A DNA stretch of 64,000 bases from Megamerina dolium (taxonomy: Eukaryota; Arthropoda; Insecta; Diptera; Megamerinidae): NCBI GenBank assembly GCA_963854835.1, contig OY978526.1:61566649-61630648 (forward strand). Reading direction: 5' to 3'. Of the stretch, positions 1 through 14,465 are shown piece after piece (the stretch's first letter is position 1; each line of letters begins with the position of its first letter). The notes beneath the pieces are model-generated. The model was not told the origin of the DNA, searched no databases, and saw only the letters and a program-made list of their open reading frames with translations. The translations under genes were made by a program, and so were the position numbers.

Positions 1-3289
<3,289 letters not shown>

Positions 3290-3822
3290 GCCTGTTTGGT
3301 GTGGTTTACACGCTGGCGGCATCATCGCCCTTATTTCTTTCGAAATGAGGAAGGAGCTGCCGTGAATGACGAGCGTAATCGAGCCATCCTAACTAACTTT
3401 TGGTTTCCACAAATTGATCAGCTAAACATGGACTACATTTGGTTTCAACAAGATGGTGTTACATGCCATACAGACAATCGAGTTTTTGCAAAATCAAAAA
3501 TTTCGTGCGATTTAATGCTTCTTGACTGGCTTTTATGGGGCTATGTTATGTCATTGGTCCAAGCCGATAAATCAGCAGCTCTCGAAGCGAAGCGTTCGGA
3601 GCTAATATTCAAACTACCATTGCCGAAATACGGATTTATTTATTGAAAAAGATTTATTTGAAAAAGTGGTCAAAAATTGGACTGATCTAAAGGGGCATGT
3701 AACTCGTAGCCATGGTGGACATATATACGAAATAACAGATTAAAATAAAAAAAAATTTATTCCAATAATATTTCTTTCTTTTATTTTGATTCAAAGTTCT
3801 CAAGCTCTTAAAAAACACCCCT
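3290..3822 (+). mobile_element. Tc1/mariner-superfamily relic, 3' half
   Basis: Broken frames on the plus strand give the C-terminal half of a transposase. Visible blocks are a PYFFRNEEGAAV-type block, WFQQDGVTCHT around the second catalytic Asp, a degraded region where the third Asp block should be, and LLWGYV. The 3' end CTCTTAAAAAACACCCCTTA matches the right end of the element at 27.0-27.8 kb, so both belong to one subfamily. The N-terminal half and 5' inverted repeat were not found. Dead copy. Confidence 0.75.
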
Positions 3823-4087
3823 TATATATATAAACATATGCTTCGAAAGTATATTTGCAGACTTCGACGACGTACATACATTGAAAGCTATGGAATTGAA
3901 AATCAGCACACAGCATAATTTTTACCTGTTAAAAGGTTGGTTCAAGAATGGGTACAATCGATTGAAAACTACACTTAGCCGTCATATTAAGATACGTTTT
4001 CGAAGAATAATATAATAATAATAATAATAATAATTCACTATAGCACATCGATCATTATTTCACTGTACCTACATGTATGTATTTATA

Positions 4088-5339
4088 CCAGGTGTACAAG
4101 CTTAAATCCGCTGTTTTTCGGTAAAAAAAAACACCTTTTTTTCATAGAAAGCCAAAAATTAATTTATTCAAAGTATTTGCCCTCACTAGCTATACATTTT
4201 TCCCATCTCTCGGGCAATTTGTGTATACTATGCCAAAAGAATTCCTCATTTTTCGAGGCAAACTGCTCGTCAAGCCATTTTCCGACGTCTTCATACGAAT
4301 CGAAGTGCTGTTCGGCGAGCGCGTGACCCATCGACGAAAACAGGTGATAGTCAGAAGGGGCCAGGTGTGGTGAATAATCGGAATGAGGTAGCACCTCCAA
4401 ATTGAGTGTGTCCAAGAAGTTTTGGACCAGTTTTGACGTGTGCGATGGGGCGTTGTCGTGGAGAAAAATCAACTTCTCATGTCTTTGGTCATAACCTGGC
4501 CTTTTTTCACTCAAAGAACGACGCAGTTTCACTAGTTGTTGGTGGTAGCGGTGAGCATTGACAGTTTCACCAGGTTTCAACAGCTCGTAGTAGATGACAC
4601 CCTGTTGATCCCACCAAACGCACAGCATCGTCTTGCTTCCAAAGCGATTTGGTCTTGGAGAAGAAGTTGCTGTATGGCCGGGAACGACCCACAATTTTTT
4701 TCGTTTAGGATTACCAAAGTATTTCATCGCAAGTCACCACAAGTTGCAGGAACGACTTTCTTTTTTGTCAAGCAAGCAAGATTTCGCATGTATTTTGGAC
4801 TAGCTCCATCTGCCTATCGTTCAATTCATGGGGTACCCATTTTCCAAATTTTTAAACCTTCCCCATGGCTCGTAAACGTATGGAAATGGCTTGTTGAGTA
4901 ACACCTAACTGTTCGGTTTTGCGATTTGCGATCGGGTGGCGTCCTCATCCAAAAGAGCCTGCAAATCATGGTCCTCAACTTTTCTAGGTCTATTTTTACG
5001 CTTCTTGTCACTCAAGTCAAAATGGCCTTCTTTGAACCGACGAAACCAGTATCTGCAAGTGGTTTCCGATAGCGCACTGTCTCCACAAGCATTCGATGCG
5101 ACTCAGCAGCAGATTTCTTCAAAGTGAAGCAAAAAAGTAGAGCTTCCCGCATATGCTCTTTTTCTAGCACGAAACTAGACATGATTATACGAGGGAAAAT
5201 GTATGATGTTGTATGAAATCACTGATGATGTTTACTAATTGATGAAAACAATTGTCGAACTCATAAAAAATAGGATGCGCAGTCAATAATAGTTCAATAT
5301 GCTCACTAACGACATCTATCTACCAGCTTGTACACCTGG
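4088..5339 (-). mobile_element. mariner (DD34D) transposon, complete ends, decayed ORF
   Basis: The terminal inverted repeats CCAGGTGTACAAGCT (4088 onward, and its complement ending at 5339) are flanked by TA on both sides, giving a 1,252 bp element. On the minus strand the transposase starts at about 5177 with MSSFVLEKEHMREALLF, the classic mariner opening. It continues through frameshifts and stops to a long intact C-terminal part (4727-4164) with HDNAPSHTS and the region before DYHLF. The third catalytic aspartate, normally in SPDLAP, reads His (SPHLAP). It is therefore a dead copy with readable structure. Confidence 0.93.
4164..4727 (-). pseudogene. mariner transposase, C-terminal part, catalytic Asp to His
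   Basis: This is 187 codons of open frame, covering NPKRKK (the mariner block after the first Asp), WWDQQGVIYYELLKPGET, HDNAPSHTS with the second Asp, SPHLAPSDYHLF with the third Asp replaced by His, and the C-terminal LPERWEKCIASEGKYFE. The N-terminal helix-turn-helix part and first catalytic region lie upstream at 4730-5177 in other frames, broken by stops. The third Asp coordinates a metal ion in mariner transposases, so even a repaired frame should be inactive. Confidence 0.9.
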
Positions 5340-5341
5340 TA

Positions 5342-6144
5342 TGCTCATACATACCTACTACATTTATGACTCATATTTTTCGTTTAAGCAAACAAATGAT
5401 CTATTTTGCGATAATTGAAGCATGAAATCGAAATGTGTAATTCTTTAATGTACGAATAGTATTTCTAGATCGATGTAATATTCATCATAATTTTAAAATC
5501 ATTATTCTCATCATTACTGTCGTAAACATTCTCTCACGAACATTTGTGATATAGAAAATACAAAAACACCTTAGGCAATTTGTATATCTATGAACCAATA
5601 TATTTTACAAAGGAATCGTCTGTGAATACACAATGCACTCTTTTCTTCTTAGTGGTAATAATAAAATCGTACATACAAGTTTTTGGAAATCAATCAGCTT
5701 GTTTAGTTAATTATAAAAGTCAACAGAATAGGTACTTACTCCTTATAACACAAAACAAGTGGGTAATTTATTTGAGCAAAAAATAAAGAGAATTTAAATC
5801 ATAAATAAAAATGAGTAGAATTTATGATGTGATATGAAAAAAATATTATATAACGATCAGGCCTACAAGCATACACATATTTATACATATTTGTATGTAT
5901 GTAGATATATACATACGATATTGAATGAGTGAAATAATAATGCTAATGACTTGAAAAAATAATTATAACCAAACATAGAGTAGGTACAATTGTATATACA
6001 GCTATGTAGCTATAGGTGTATTGGAGTATGTAGGTATGTATGTGCAATACGAAAATCAAGTAATTACTTAAATATCATAAATATTTTTGTAGGTACTTTG
6101 AATTTATTTTTTACTGTCATAATCACAGTATTAAACATTATTTT
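5342..6144. other. AT-rich intergenic sequence
   Basis: Nothing beyond short ATG/TATG-type simple repeats (about 5870-5915 and 6020-6045) was recognised. Confidence 0.4.
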
Positions 6145-6340
6145 GCATGAATGAATGAACCGAGCATGAATTTTGATAACAAAATTTAATAATGTGCAAG
6201 CGTTGTTCGTTTGTAAGTCGATTCATCGTTAAATTATAGACCAAACTGAACATGTGTGACAGTAACATGTTACACGAAAACAGCTGAGCTGCTAAAAGCA
6301 GTGTTGCCAAAAAGAAAGTTGCAAAAAAATCACCCTACAC
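6145..6340 (-). mobile_element. Solo 5' end of a Tc1/mariner-superfamily element
   Basis: Read on the minus strand, this segment (TAGGGTGATTTTTTTGCAAC at the end, then a conserved 5' untranslated region) matches the first about 150 bp of the element at 27020-27768. The match runs through the CAAAATTCATG block and then stops. It is a truncated end without transposase. Confidence 0.8.
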
Positions 6341-6836
6341 ATCATATACATATGTTTGTATGCATGTATCTACAGTAATTTTCGACAGAACATTAATACC
6401 GTTGCAACATACAGCATACAACAGCAATAACAAACAGGCTTTCATTTGATGACTCATACAAGTCAAATACATATACATTAATACATGCATATATATGTTA
6501 CATGTAAATCGCAAGCAACACAATCACGAAGACTAAATATTGTAAAACCAGAATAGACAACAAAAGAAACAACAGCGGTAACTATATACCACTGCAGTAA
6601 TTACCAGTAACTAAAAGTAACAGCAGCAGCAACAACAACAACAAATCAACTGCAATCATGATTTTGAGAAGAAAACAAGATGAAAAAAGAAAACCCTGTT
6701 CAATGATCTTACATATACCAGCTTACATGGATGTGTGCGGTAGCGTATTATTGCTGCTATCTCGCTCATAGAAATATACTCTAACTATAGCTATATTTCA
6801 TTTTAGCTTTTATTCTAGTGGGTACCAACATATGTA
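6341..6836. other. AT-rich intergenic sequence with (CAG/CAA) patch
   Basis: A short AACAGCAGCAGCAACAACAA run lies at about 6620-6650. No other structure was recognised. Confidence 0.4.
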
Positions 6837-8486
6837 CAGTGGCTCCCAGCTTATTTCGTACAGTGACAGTTTAAAAATTGCTGCAGTCGTAATTCCTAAT
6901 ATAGCAAAAATTTGAACAAAATATAAATGCCATTTTAGAAAGGAAGGTTTGTTTTTTATTTTCCAAAATTTACTTTTTCAAAATTTTAGTGTTTGACACT
7001 ATAAAAAAATAAAATAAGAAAAAAATAGGAAAATTCATGTCACAGCTTATTTCGTACAGTCTCTTTAAGTTCAAACTAAAAACAAAGTAAGTTGATTTTA
7101 ATATTTAGTTGACATCCCTTAGCGTTAATGACAGCCTGGAGTCTATTTGGCATTGAATCCACCAATTTTTGAGTGATGTCTGGTGTGATTTTTTTCCATT
7201 CTTCCATCAGTACCTTCTTTAGGTCTTGCTTATTAGAAATCTTGTGTGTTCTTATTTTATTGTCCAAAATAGACCAAAGATTTTCAATCACATTCATGTC
7301 AGGTGACTGTGGTGGTGGAGACATCAAGTGTGGGCAGTTCCAAATAAGCCAAGATTGCACAATCCCAGATTTATGTTTTGGGTCATTATCTTGGTAGTAC
7401 CGAAATTCATCCCGCAAACCCAGTTTGTCTGCACTTTGAAGTAAATTGTTTTTCAGAATCTCGAGGTACTTCATTTTGTCCATTGTCCCCTCAATAAAAA
7501 CCAATTCACCTACTCCGGCTGCTGACATACAGGCCCAAACCATCACGCTACCGCCACCATGCTTCACTGTGGGCTTAAGGTTCTCCTTGTTTAGCTCGGT
7601 ATTCGCTTTACGCCAAACATATGACATTCCGTCCGAACCAAAAATATTAAACTTAGACTCATCCGCGAAAATAACGGTATTCCAGAACGCAGGAGTCTTA
7701 ATAATATGCTCTTTGGCGAAGTCAAGTCGGCGTTGTATATTCATTTTTGAAATGAATGGTTCTTTCGGGCTACTCGACCGTTCAAGTCATGATTGCGCAG
7801 CACACGTCGGACAGTTTCAGCACTGGATGATTTTCCTATTTCACGCTGAACCTCTGCAGCCAACTTCGGAGCGGATAACTTTGGATTTTTCTTAATTTTT
7901 CGTACAATATAACGCTCGTCTGATGCGTTGAAAATCTTATTAGGTGCTTCTCTGCCCTTGTTCTCCAACCGATTTTCGCGAACGAAGCGTTGAATGATGT
8001 ATTGGACAGTTGAGGCACTTAAATTTGTCATTTCAGCAATTTTTCGCACACTCTGACCTTTCCTAAAATGGTTAATTACCAGTTTACGCTGTTCCATCGT
8101 TGTACGATGACCCATAAAGCTAAATGTTTAATTTACAGCACTTTAACTATTTAAAATAATAATAATAAAAATTGTTATAATAATTAAAAAGGTCCAAAAA
8201 CTCATACAATTCAAAAAAACTTTGTAACTGCGCGGCAGAATGAAACTTACTTACATTGAAGTTTGTGTACGAAATAAGATGTGAGCTGAAAATCAGCTGA
8301 TCAATAGTTTTTCTCTCTTGCATGACAAAAAGAACAATTTTTGGGGTTCCCCGTTTTCTTATTAGGTTTACTAAACACATACACAGACATCTACATTCAA
8401 AACTTATCGATAAGTTTTTTAGTTTCGATGTTACAGCCATTTACATAAAAATATATACACTGTACGAAATAAGCTGTGAGCCACTG
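6837..8486 (-). mobile_element. Tc1-like (DD34E) transposon with inner repeats, nearly intact
   Basis: The termini CAGTGGCTC(C/A)CAGCTTA match in inverted orientation and are flanked by TA on both sides, giving a 1,650 bp element. A second copy of the CAGCTTATTTCGTACAG motif sits about 200 bp inside the left end, and a degenerate copy about 200 bp inside the right end. This is the IR/DR arrangement known from Minos, Paris, S and Bari3 elements. One minus-strand transposase gene fills the middle. It is broken only by one frameshift near 7745-7765. Confidence 0.93.
7076..8115 (-). pseudogene. Tc1-like transposase with one frameshift
   Basis: The frame opens with ATG at 8115 and encodes a paired-like helix-turn-helix pair (RKLVINHFRKGQSVRKIAEM, then the second half to about residue 115). 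A one-base loss then shifts the frame, and the rest continues in the 7744-7076 frame. Visible catalytic blocks are FADESKFNIF (first Asp), YQDNDPKH (second Asp) and SPDMNVIENLW (Glu). There are 34 residues between the QD aspartate and the Glu, as expected for DD34E. A GGGSVMVWACMSAAGVG block is present. All catalytic residues are conserved. The joint length is about 345 residues, the usual Tc1 size, so this looks like a young copy. Confidence 0.9.
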
Positions 8487-8844
8487 TACGTACAAATGAA
8501 ACACCGACTGCATAAATGAAGAACTTGCTTTTAAATCCAGATGTTTTAATATTTTCTTCTTCATTTGCTTCTTCTTGATATCCTTCTTCTTCTTCTTCCC
8601 ACTTCACTTATACTTCTTATTCTTTTTCTGATTTCAGTTTCTTTCCGTCAAGCAACAAAAATAACCATAACGCTGATCAGTAACCACTGACTGTTATTGT
8701 TGTTATTATTGCTGCTTCTTACCAAAATATCAACTCTTATAATGAGGCGGGAAACGTTTATGTGCGATACGTAAGAAACGAGAAAAAATGACACATACGT
8801 AAAGTAAATAATATTGAATCAACAACAAGAAAAAGAAAAAATGG
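8487..8844. other. Intergenic sequence with (TTC)n patch
   Basis: A pyrimidine-rich CTTCTT/TTC simple repeat runs at about 8553-8612. Nothing else was recognised. Confidence 0.45.
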
Positions 8845-9951
8845 CCTTACAGTCGGCTGGGGCCGACAAAATTATACCCTGCATATACAGAGGTATATAT
8901 AAAAAGTTTGCTCGTATATCCATCCTTTTCTTCCACTACTTTGTATAGGACCTACATTAAGAAGCAGGCGTACCTCACCAATTTTTGAGGAACAATTTCT
9001 GCCTATAATACTAAACTACCTAGGTTGCAATGGGTTGACCTAGGCCTATTATTTAATAAGTTATGGGTGTTTTAATGTTTAAGATAAATCCGAGACTTTG
9101 TACGGAAGCTATATAAAAAGTGGGCGTGACTTATCTCCTTCTTGTATATCTAATTAATTTTTCAATATCAACCCACACCTTAAATTTGGTTGTCCTACGA
9201 TGAATAGTTCGTAAGTTATAACGGTTTAAATTTTTTTTAATTTTCCAAACTTTGTATGGTAGCCCCATTAATTTTGTATTGGGGATACTATAAACAGTGG
9301 GCGTGGTGCGCCCATTTCCTGTGAGCCTAGTTGCTCGTACAATGCTAATCCACACCTTAAATCTCGTTAGTGGAGTGGGCGTGGCACACTGATTTTCTGC
9401 CATATTATTTCCGACTACCATGTTAATCTAAGTGTCAATTATGGTTATTCTGGACAAAAGATTGTAGAAGTTACAGCTGTTTCAATTTAAAAGAAGTACA
9501 GACACTTTGTATGAGAGCTACACTAAAAAGTAGGCGTGGCTCACTCACTTTTGGCGAGATTATATAGTAGTATAATATAACTGCCAAATATTGTTGTCCC
9601 AAGTGGTATATTATGTGAGTTATAGCAAGTTAAAGATTTTGAAAATTCCGAGGTTAGTCGCTTTGAATGATTGGTGTGGGCGTGGCTATTGACCGATCAT
9701 GCCCAATATCAATCCCCTCCGTACCCTTGGATCATAGGTTACTTGTGCCAAATTTCGTTGAAATAGCTCAATATTTACTCAAGATATCGTGCGAACCAGC
9801 CAGGTGACAGACAGACGGACGGACGGAAGGACGGACATCGTTTAATCGAAAATTTAAGCGACGCTGATCACGAATATTCCTTCCTTCAAGTGGACACAAA
9901 CATCTGACCGAAATGAATATACCTTGCATATTGCATTATGCAGGGTATAAA
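8845..9951 (-). mobile_element. Helentron-associated (DINE-1/HINE-like) element, copy 1
   Basis: One end carries the perfect short hairpin GTCGGC-TGGG-GCCGAC at about 8852-8867, immediately followed by TTATACCCTGCATA-type sequence. The other end finishes with TTATGCAGGGTATAA, so there are subterminal inverted repeats. Near that end is a GACGGACGGA microsatellite (about 9812-9835). The body holds repeated GTGGGCGTGG boxes about 160-200 bp apart. Subterminal repeats, an end hairpin and a GAC/GGAC microsatellite are the hallmarks described for helentron-associated elements such as DINE-1. The hairpin marks the 3' end, so I place it on the minus strand. A longer relative lies at 42443-44254. No protein is encoded. 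Confidence 0.65.
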
Positions 9952-10352
9952 AACAACAGCTAAATGTTAATGGCAATAACAAAATCAGTAATTTAAACGA
10001 AAGGAGCAAACAGCGAGAATATGAAACCAACAACAACCATATGGCCAAGACAACGACGGAGCATAAAAATTCTCGATCACGTTCTATGTTTGTGCCATGA
10101 TCGTTTCTTATGCTTCTTTTTATTCTTCTTATTCTCATAGTATATTTACTCACTTAGTCTTTCCGTTTGCTTTACCTTCGTAAAATTCTATTTTTTCCTC
10201 TTTTTTCTTTTTGTTCTATTGTGTATGTATAACCGTTTGCATTGTTGTTTACATTCTCATCCCAGCGAACCAAGCATAAATACATAACGTTTGATGGCCG
10301 GTTACAAACCGTTAAAAATATCATGATGTATATTAAATTTGCTCCTCAGAAT

Positions 10353-11050
10353 TCAAAGTTGTCTAGTGTAACTCAGTAAAACAAATTGTAAACACCTAAC
10401 TTGCATAAAAAGACGAGACTGGTACAATAAGTCTCTGAAAATTGAAATATGGAAAAATTGGCAAAAAATGTTTTTTTTTTTCTTCAACAAAGTCTCCTTT
10501 AACTCGATACACTTTGTCCAATGTTTCCTCAATCTGTTGATACCCTCCAAATAAGACGATTTCTCGAGGTCATCAAAATTGGCATTTATTTTATCAGTGG
10601 CCTCTTCATTCAACCCAAATCTGTTATTGCAGAGTCAATGAACATCGACAAACACTTCATTGAAGTAGCCATTGATCTATGTATGTGATACATTTGTAGC
10701 CTATGCAAGTTCGCACCTTCACTCACCGATCGTCGAATATAATACCCTGACTTTATCATCCATTTCTAGTGTGATGACCTCAATTGTGCGAGCAGAAAAT
10801 ATTGCGTCAATTGTGCTGGAACGAGCGTACCGAAATTAACTAAACCAGTGGTAGATGGTTCAATTTAAAGGTGGAGAGTTCCCATAATGCTTTTCAAGCT
10901 ATTGGCTTTTTCACGCAAAGATTAGTGTTTAATGAAAACGCTCGTACGTGTTTGTTTCAAATGACTGTCATAACAAAAATATTTAACAATTATGTCTGAA
11001 AATTTAGAAGGAAACAATTTTGTTGCCAAATAGGGTGAGTTATTGACTAA
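10353..11050 (-). mobile_element. mariner relic with internal deletion
   Basis: In minus-strand frames the 10.75-10.95 kb part reads LEKHYGNSPPLN, then SARTIEVITLEMDDKV, the N-terminal DNA-binding half of a SETMAR/mosellana-type mariner transposase. The 10353-10613 part reads YLEGINRLRKHWTKCIELKE, the C-terminal end of the same protein type. The catalytic middle is missing. Terminal repeats are too decayed to define, so the boundaries are approximate. Confidence 0.7.
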
Positions 11051-11413
11051 ACCTCGTATGATTTATGCTTTTGTTTATAAAAGTAGGTATAGCGCAAGCA
11101 ATCAATCAGAATTTTGCCGCATACGATTTTTTAAGATTGAAAGGATAATATTAAATGTCTTTCGATTCGATTAAAGCGCACCCACAAGCGACGAGTTAAT
11201 TGCTTTCAGACGTTCTACAATACTCTATTGCTGTTAAACCACAAATTGTTAACTGGGATACGCTTTGTGTAGTTTTTGCCAATTTTTTTTATTCATCTGT
11301 TTCTATTGACGTTGTTGTTTTTGTATATTGTGTGTTCAATATAAGTATCCCTTGGATTTGTGTATGTTCTTTTCATTTCCTAGTAAAAGCCCCAGGTAGT
11401 TTCTATGTCATCG

Positions 11414-11451
<38 letters not shown>

Positions 11452-12113
11452 GTCGTTGTTGTAGTCGTCATCATTGTCGTCGTTGCTGCCGATAACATAG
11501 TCGATATCACCGGTGTCGTTGTTGGCCATCTTCATCTTTCATACATACATATATGTTTGTATTTATGTATGTATACAGTAACATGTAGAAAGAAACGAAT
11601 GATCGTACCAAGCAGATAGACGTGTTTCGTGGTTTATTTTAATATATTTTTTTTTCTTCTGTTTTGTCGTCTTCAATGTAAATTACAATTATGTACACAC
11701 ATCGTGTGTGTGTGTAGATTAGAGCGTTATATATTCTTTTCGATACTTTTTATGAATATAACATATAAACACATAAAATAGCATACGTATGTATATGCTA
11801 CTCATATTCTGATGATATTTGATTGTATATCATTGTATAGCATTGTTATTCCTATAGTTCTCTTTATTTATATTATTGATTTCATTTTATTTTAATATAA
11901 TATTAATATTATTAATATTATTATTATTTTTTTTTTTCATTTTCTTCTATTTATTGTATCTTTCTTACGAAACTAACAATAATTATACAAATCTTATATA
12001 CTAAAAAATACATTTTGTTGATTCTACACCAATGTGTACATCATTCAAATAACTTAAAGCAAACAAATATATCATGTGATGTCATGAAGGACATATATAA
12101 TAGTAATGAGAGA
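11051..12113. other. AT-rich intergenic sequence with (ATC)n repeat
   Basis: An ATC/TCA trinucleotide repeat runs at about 11407-11453, giving a spurious Ile-rich reading frame. The rest shows AT-rich simple sequence, including (TAATAT)n at 11898-11930. No exon was recognised. Confidence 0.5.
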
Positions 12114-14465
12114 TTATGTGAAAGATATATTTAAAACATTTTTCCTTTTTATGCTGCAACTAGCCACCGACGTAAAAACGTAGAACGTGTCAGCTGACAC
12201 GACCTATCTTATGGGAATGCCGTGTTAACGAAAACTCACCAACGTAGGACGGTGACGTAGACGTTGCTCGTAGCGGAGAGAATCAACAGCAATTTGATTT
12301 TTTACGTAAAAACGTGTCAGCTGATCGCTCTATATGTGTACAGGGTTACCAGCTTAGACTTTTATAAATGAATAAAAACTTAACTAAAAAACTTTAGTTT
12401 TTTTTTTAATTAATCAAAACTATTATCGTGTTTAGTTATTTATTAAAATATACTTCACGTATATTAATTTTTTTTTTAGTTTATAACATATATATTATGA
12501 AATTTGATCATGAAAATGGTAAGTGTGATTAAAAGCGTGCACGCACAGTGTTACATGGCAACATTGTTATGTATGTATATAAGAAAGAACAGTCGATTTC
12601 TCCGTCGCTGCTACGGGCATAACTTTTGACAAATTTTTGCTCTTACGTACGTACGTACCGTTCGTACGTAAGAGCAAAAATTTGTCAAAAGTTATGCCCG
12701 TAGCAGCGAAGGAGAAATCGACTGTTCTTTTTTATATACATACATAACAATGTTGCCATGTAACACTGTGGGTGCATGCTTTTAATCACACTTACCATTT
12801 TCATGATCAAATTTCATAATATATATGTTATAAACTGAAAAAAAAATTAATATACGTGAAGTATATTTTAATATATAACTAAACACGATAATAGTTTTGA
12901 TTAATTAAAAAAAAAACTAAACTTTTTTATTTAAGTTTTTATTCATTTATAAAAGTCTAAGCTGGTAACCCTGTACACATATATAGCGATCAGCTGACAC
13001 GTTTTTACGTAAAAAATCAAATTGCTGTTGATTCTCTCCGCTACGAGCAACGTCTACGTCACCGTCATACGTTGGTGAGTTTTCGTTAACACGGCATTCC
13101 CATAAGATAGGTCGTGTCAGCTGACACGTTCTACGTTTTTACGTCGGTGGCTAGTTGCAGCATTAGTCTTTTAATATATTTAAGTTTAAGGAGCTCTCTC
13201 GCTAGAGTATTAGGATGATTACTTAGTCGTTCAGAGTAACGTTGGCAATGTTTCCCTATGTCTATTTTAATAGTGTCAATCTGTAGGTCCTTGTGTATAT
13301 TTGTGTTACTGATGTACCAAGGAGCTCGGCAAAGACGTCTAAGGATTTTAGATTGAACACGCTGAATTTTCTCAATATTAGAGTTTGAAGAAGTGCCCCA
13401 AAGCTGAATGCCGTAGCTCCAAATTGGTTTAATGGTGGACTTGAATATAAGCATTTTATTATGAAGTGACAATTTCGAGGCGTTTCCAATCAACCAATGA
13501 AGTTTGGCTGCTTTTAATTTAGCATGCGATTGCTTTGTTTCAATGTGCTTCTTCCAGGTTAGCCTTCTATCGAGATGAAAGCCTAGATAGGGCACTTCGT
13601 TTTTTTGACCATTAATTTGTAGTTGAGGGCATGTTTTTCTATTCAACGTGAAAGTCATATGGACGCATTTTGATTCGTTGATTCTAATACGCCATGTCTC
13701 CAGCCAGTGTTGTACTCTTTTTAAGTGACTTTGCAGTTTTTCTGACGCTTTACTGGGATTATCATCGACGCTCAAGATTGCTGTATCGTCTGCAAAAGTT
13801 TATGTGAAAAGATTGCCATTTGTTGGTATTTCTGAAGTGTAGATTAGATATAAAAAGGGACCTAAGACGCTTCCTTGCGGGACCCCAGCCATTATCGTAC
13901 GTGTTTGAGTTAGATACGATCTTTGTTTAACCATAAATTTCCTATTCAACAGATAGCTCTTTAATATTTTGCAAATATTATCAGGAAAGAGACAACCAAT
14001 TTGTGAAGTAGGACATCATGCCAAACCTTATCAAAAGCTTGATGCAACGGTATAATGTTATTTGCTTCAACAATCGGCTGTATCTTCAACATTAATAGTT
14101 TTTCAAACACTTTGCATAGGATAGGCAGCAGGCTAATAGGCCTGTACGACGATACATTAGTTGAATCTTTTCCAGGTTTTGCAATCATAATTATTTGGGA
14201 AATTTTCCATACTGAGGGGAAATAACAAAGGCGTGGTATTGCATTCATTATGTGTAACAGCTGTTTTACTGCAATTTGAGGTAGCTCGGCGATTATTTTG
14301 ACACTTATTTTATCATACCCTGCAGCTTTTTTGACATTTAGTTCATTTATGATTTTGTTAAGTTCCTTTAAAGAAAATCTCACTAAGGTAGTAGAGCTGT
14401 TATTGGTCATGATTGGTAATCCCTTGTAGATTCATTTGGTTTGAAAACGCCTTCTAAGTGATTTG
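12114..14465 (-). mobile_element. jockey-like LINE, 5'-truncated, interrupted by a fold-back element
   Basis: The minus strand encodes part of a reverse transcriptase: VFKPNE, then (14410-13961) KKAAGYDKISVKII and SSYRPISLLPILCKVFEKLL. A frame change follows, then GVPQGSVLGPFLYLIYTSEI and TFADDTAIL at about 13.78-13.9 kb, and the long C-terminal domain (13775-13163) with PYLGFHLDRRLTWKKHI and IQLWGTSSNSNIEKIQRVQS. At 13163 the frame runs into the palindromic element 12152-13162. Removing that element and one TTA duplication lets the frame continue as KRLKRKNVLNISFT to a stop at 12114-12116, a plausible LINE C-terminus. Confidence 0.88.
12152..13162. mobile_element. Fold-back element: about 1.0 kb near-perfect palindrome
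   Basis: Two arms of about 500 bp are near-exact reverse complements around a centre at about 12655 (ACGTACGTACC...). The outer ends read TGCTGCAACTAGCCACCGAC inward on both sides. The element is flanked by TTA on both sides (12149-12151 and 13163-13165). It has no coding capacity. It sits inside the C-terminal coding region of a LINE, and removing it plus one TTA restores the LINE frame, which directly supports insertion with a 3-bp duplication. A 198-bp relative with the same ends lies at 60130-60327. A 3-bp duplication is typical of PIF/Harbinger elements, but I recognise no family for these ends. Confidence 0.92.

Noticed and set aside
11200..11619. 139-codon frame with Ile/Val runs
   Set aside because: It is created by an ATC/GTC trinucleotide repeat and has no domain or splice support.
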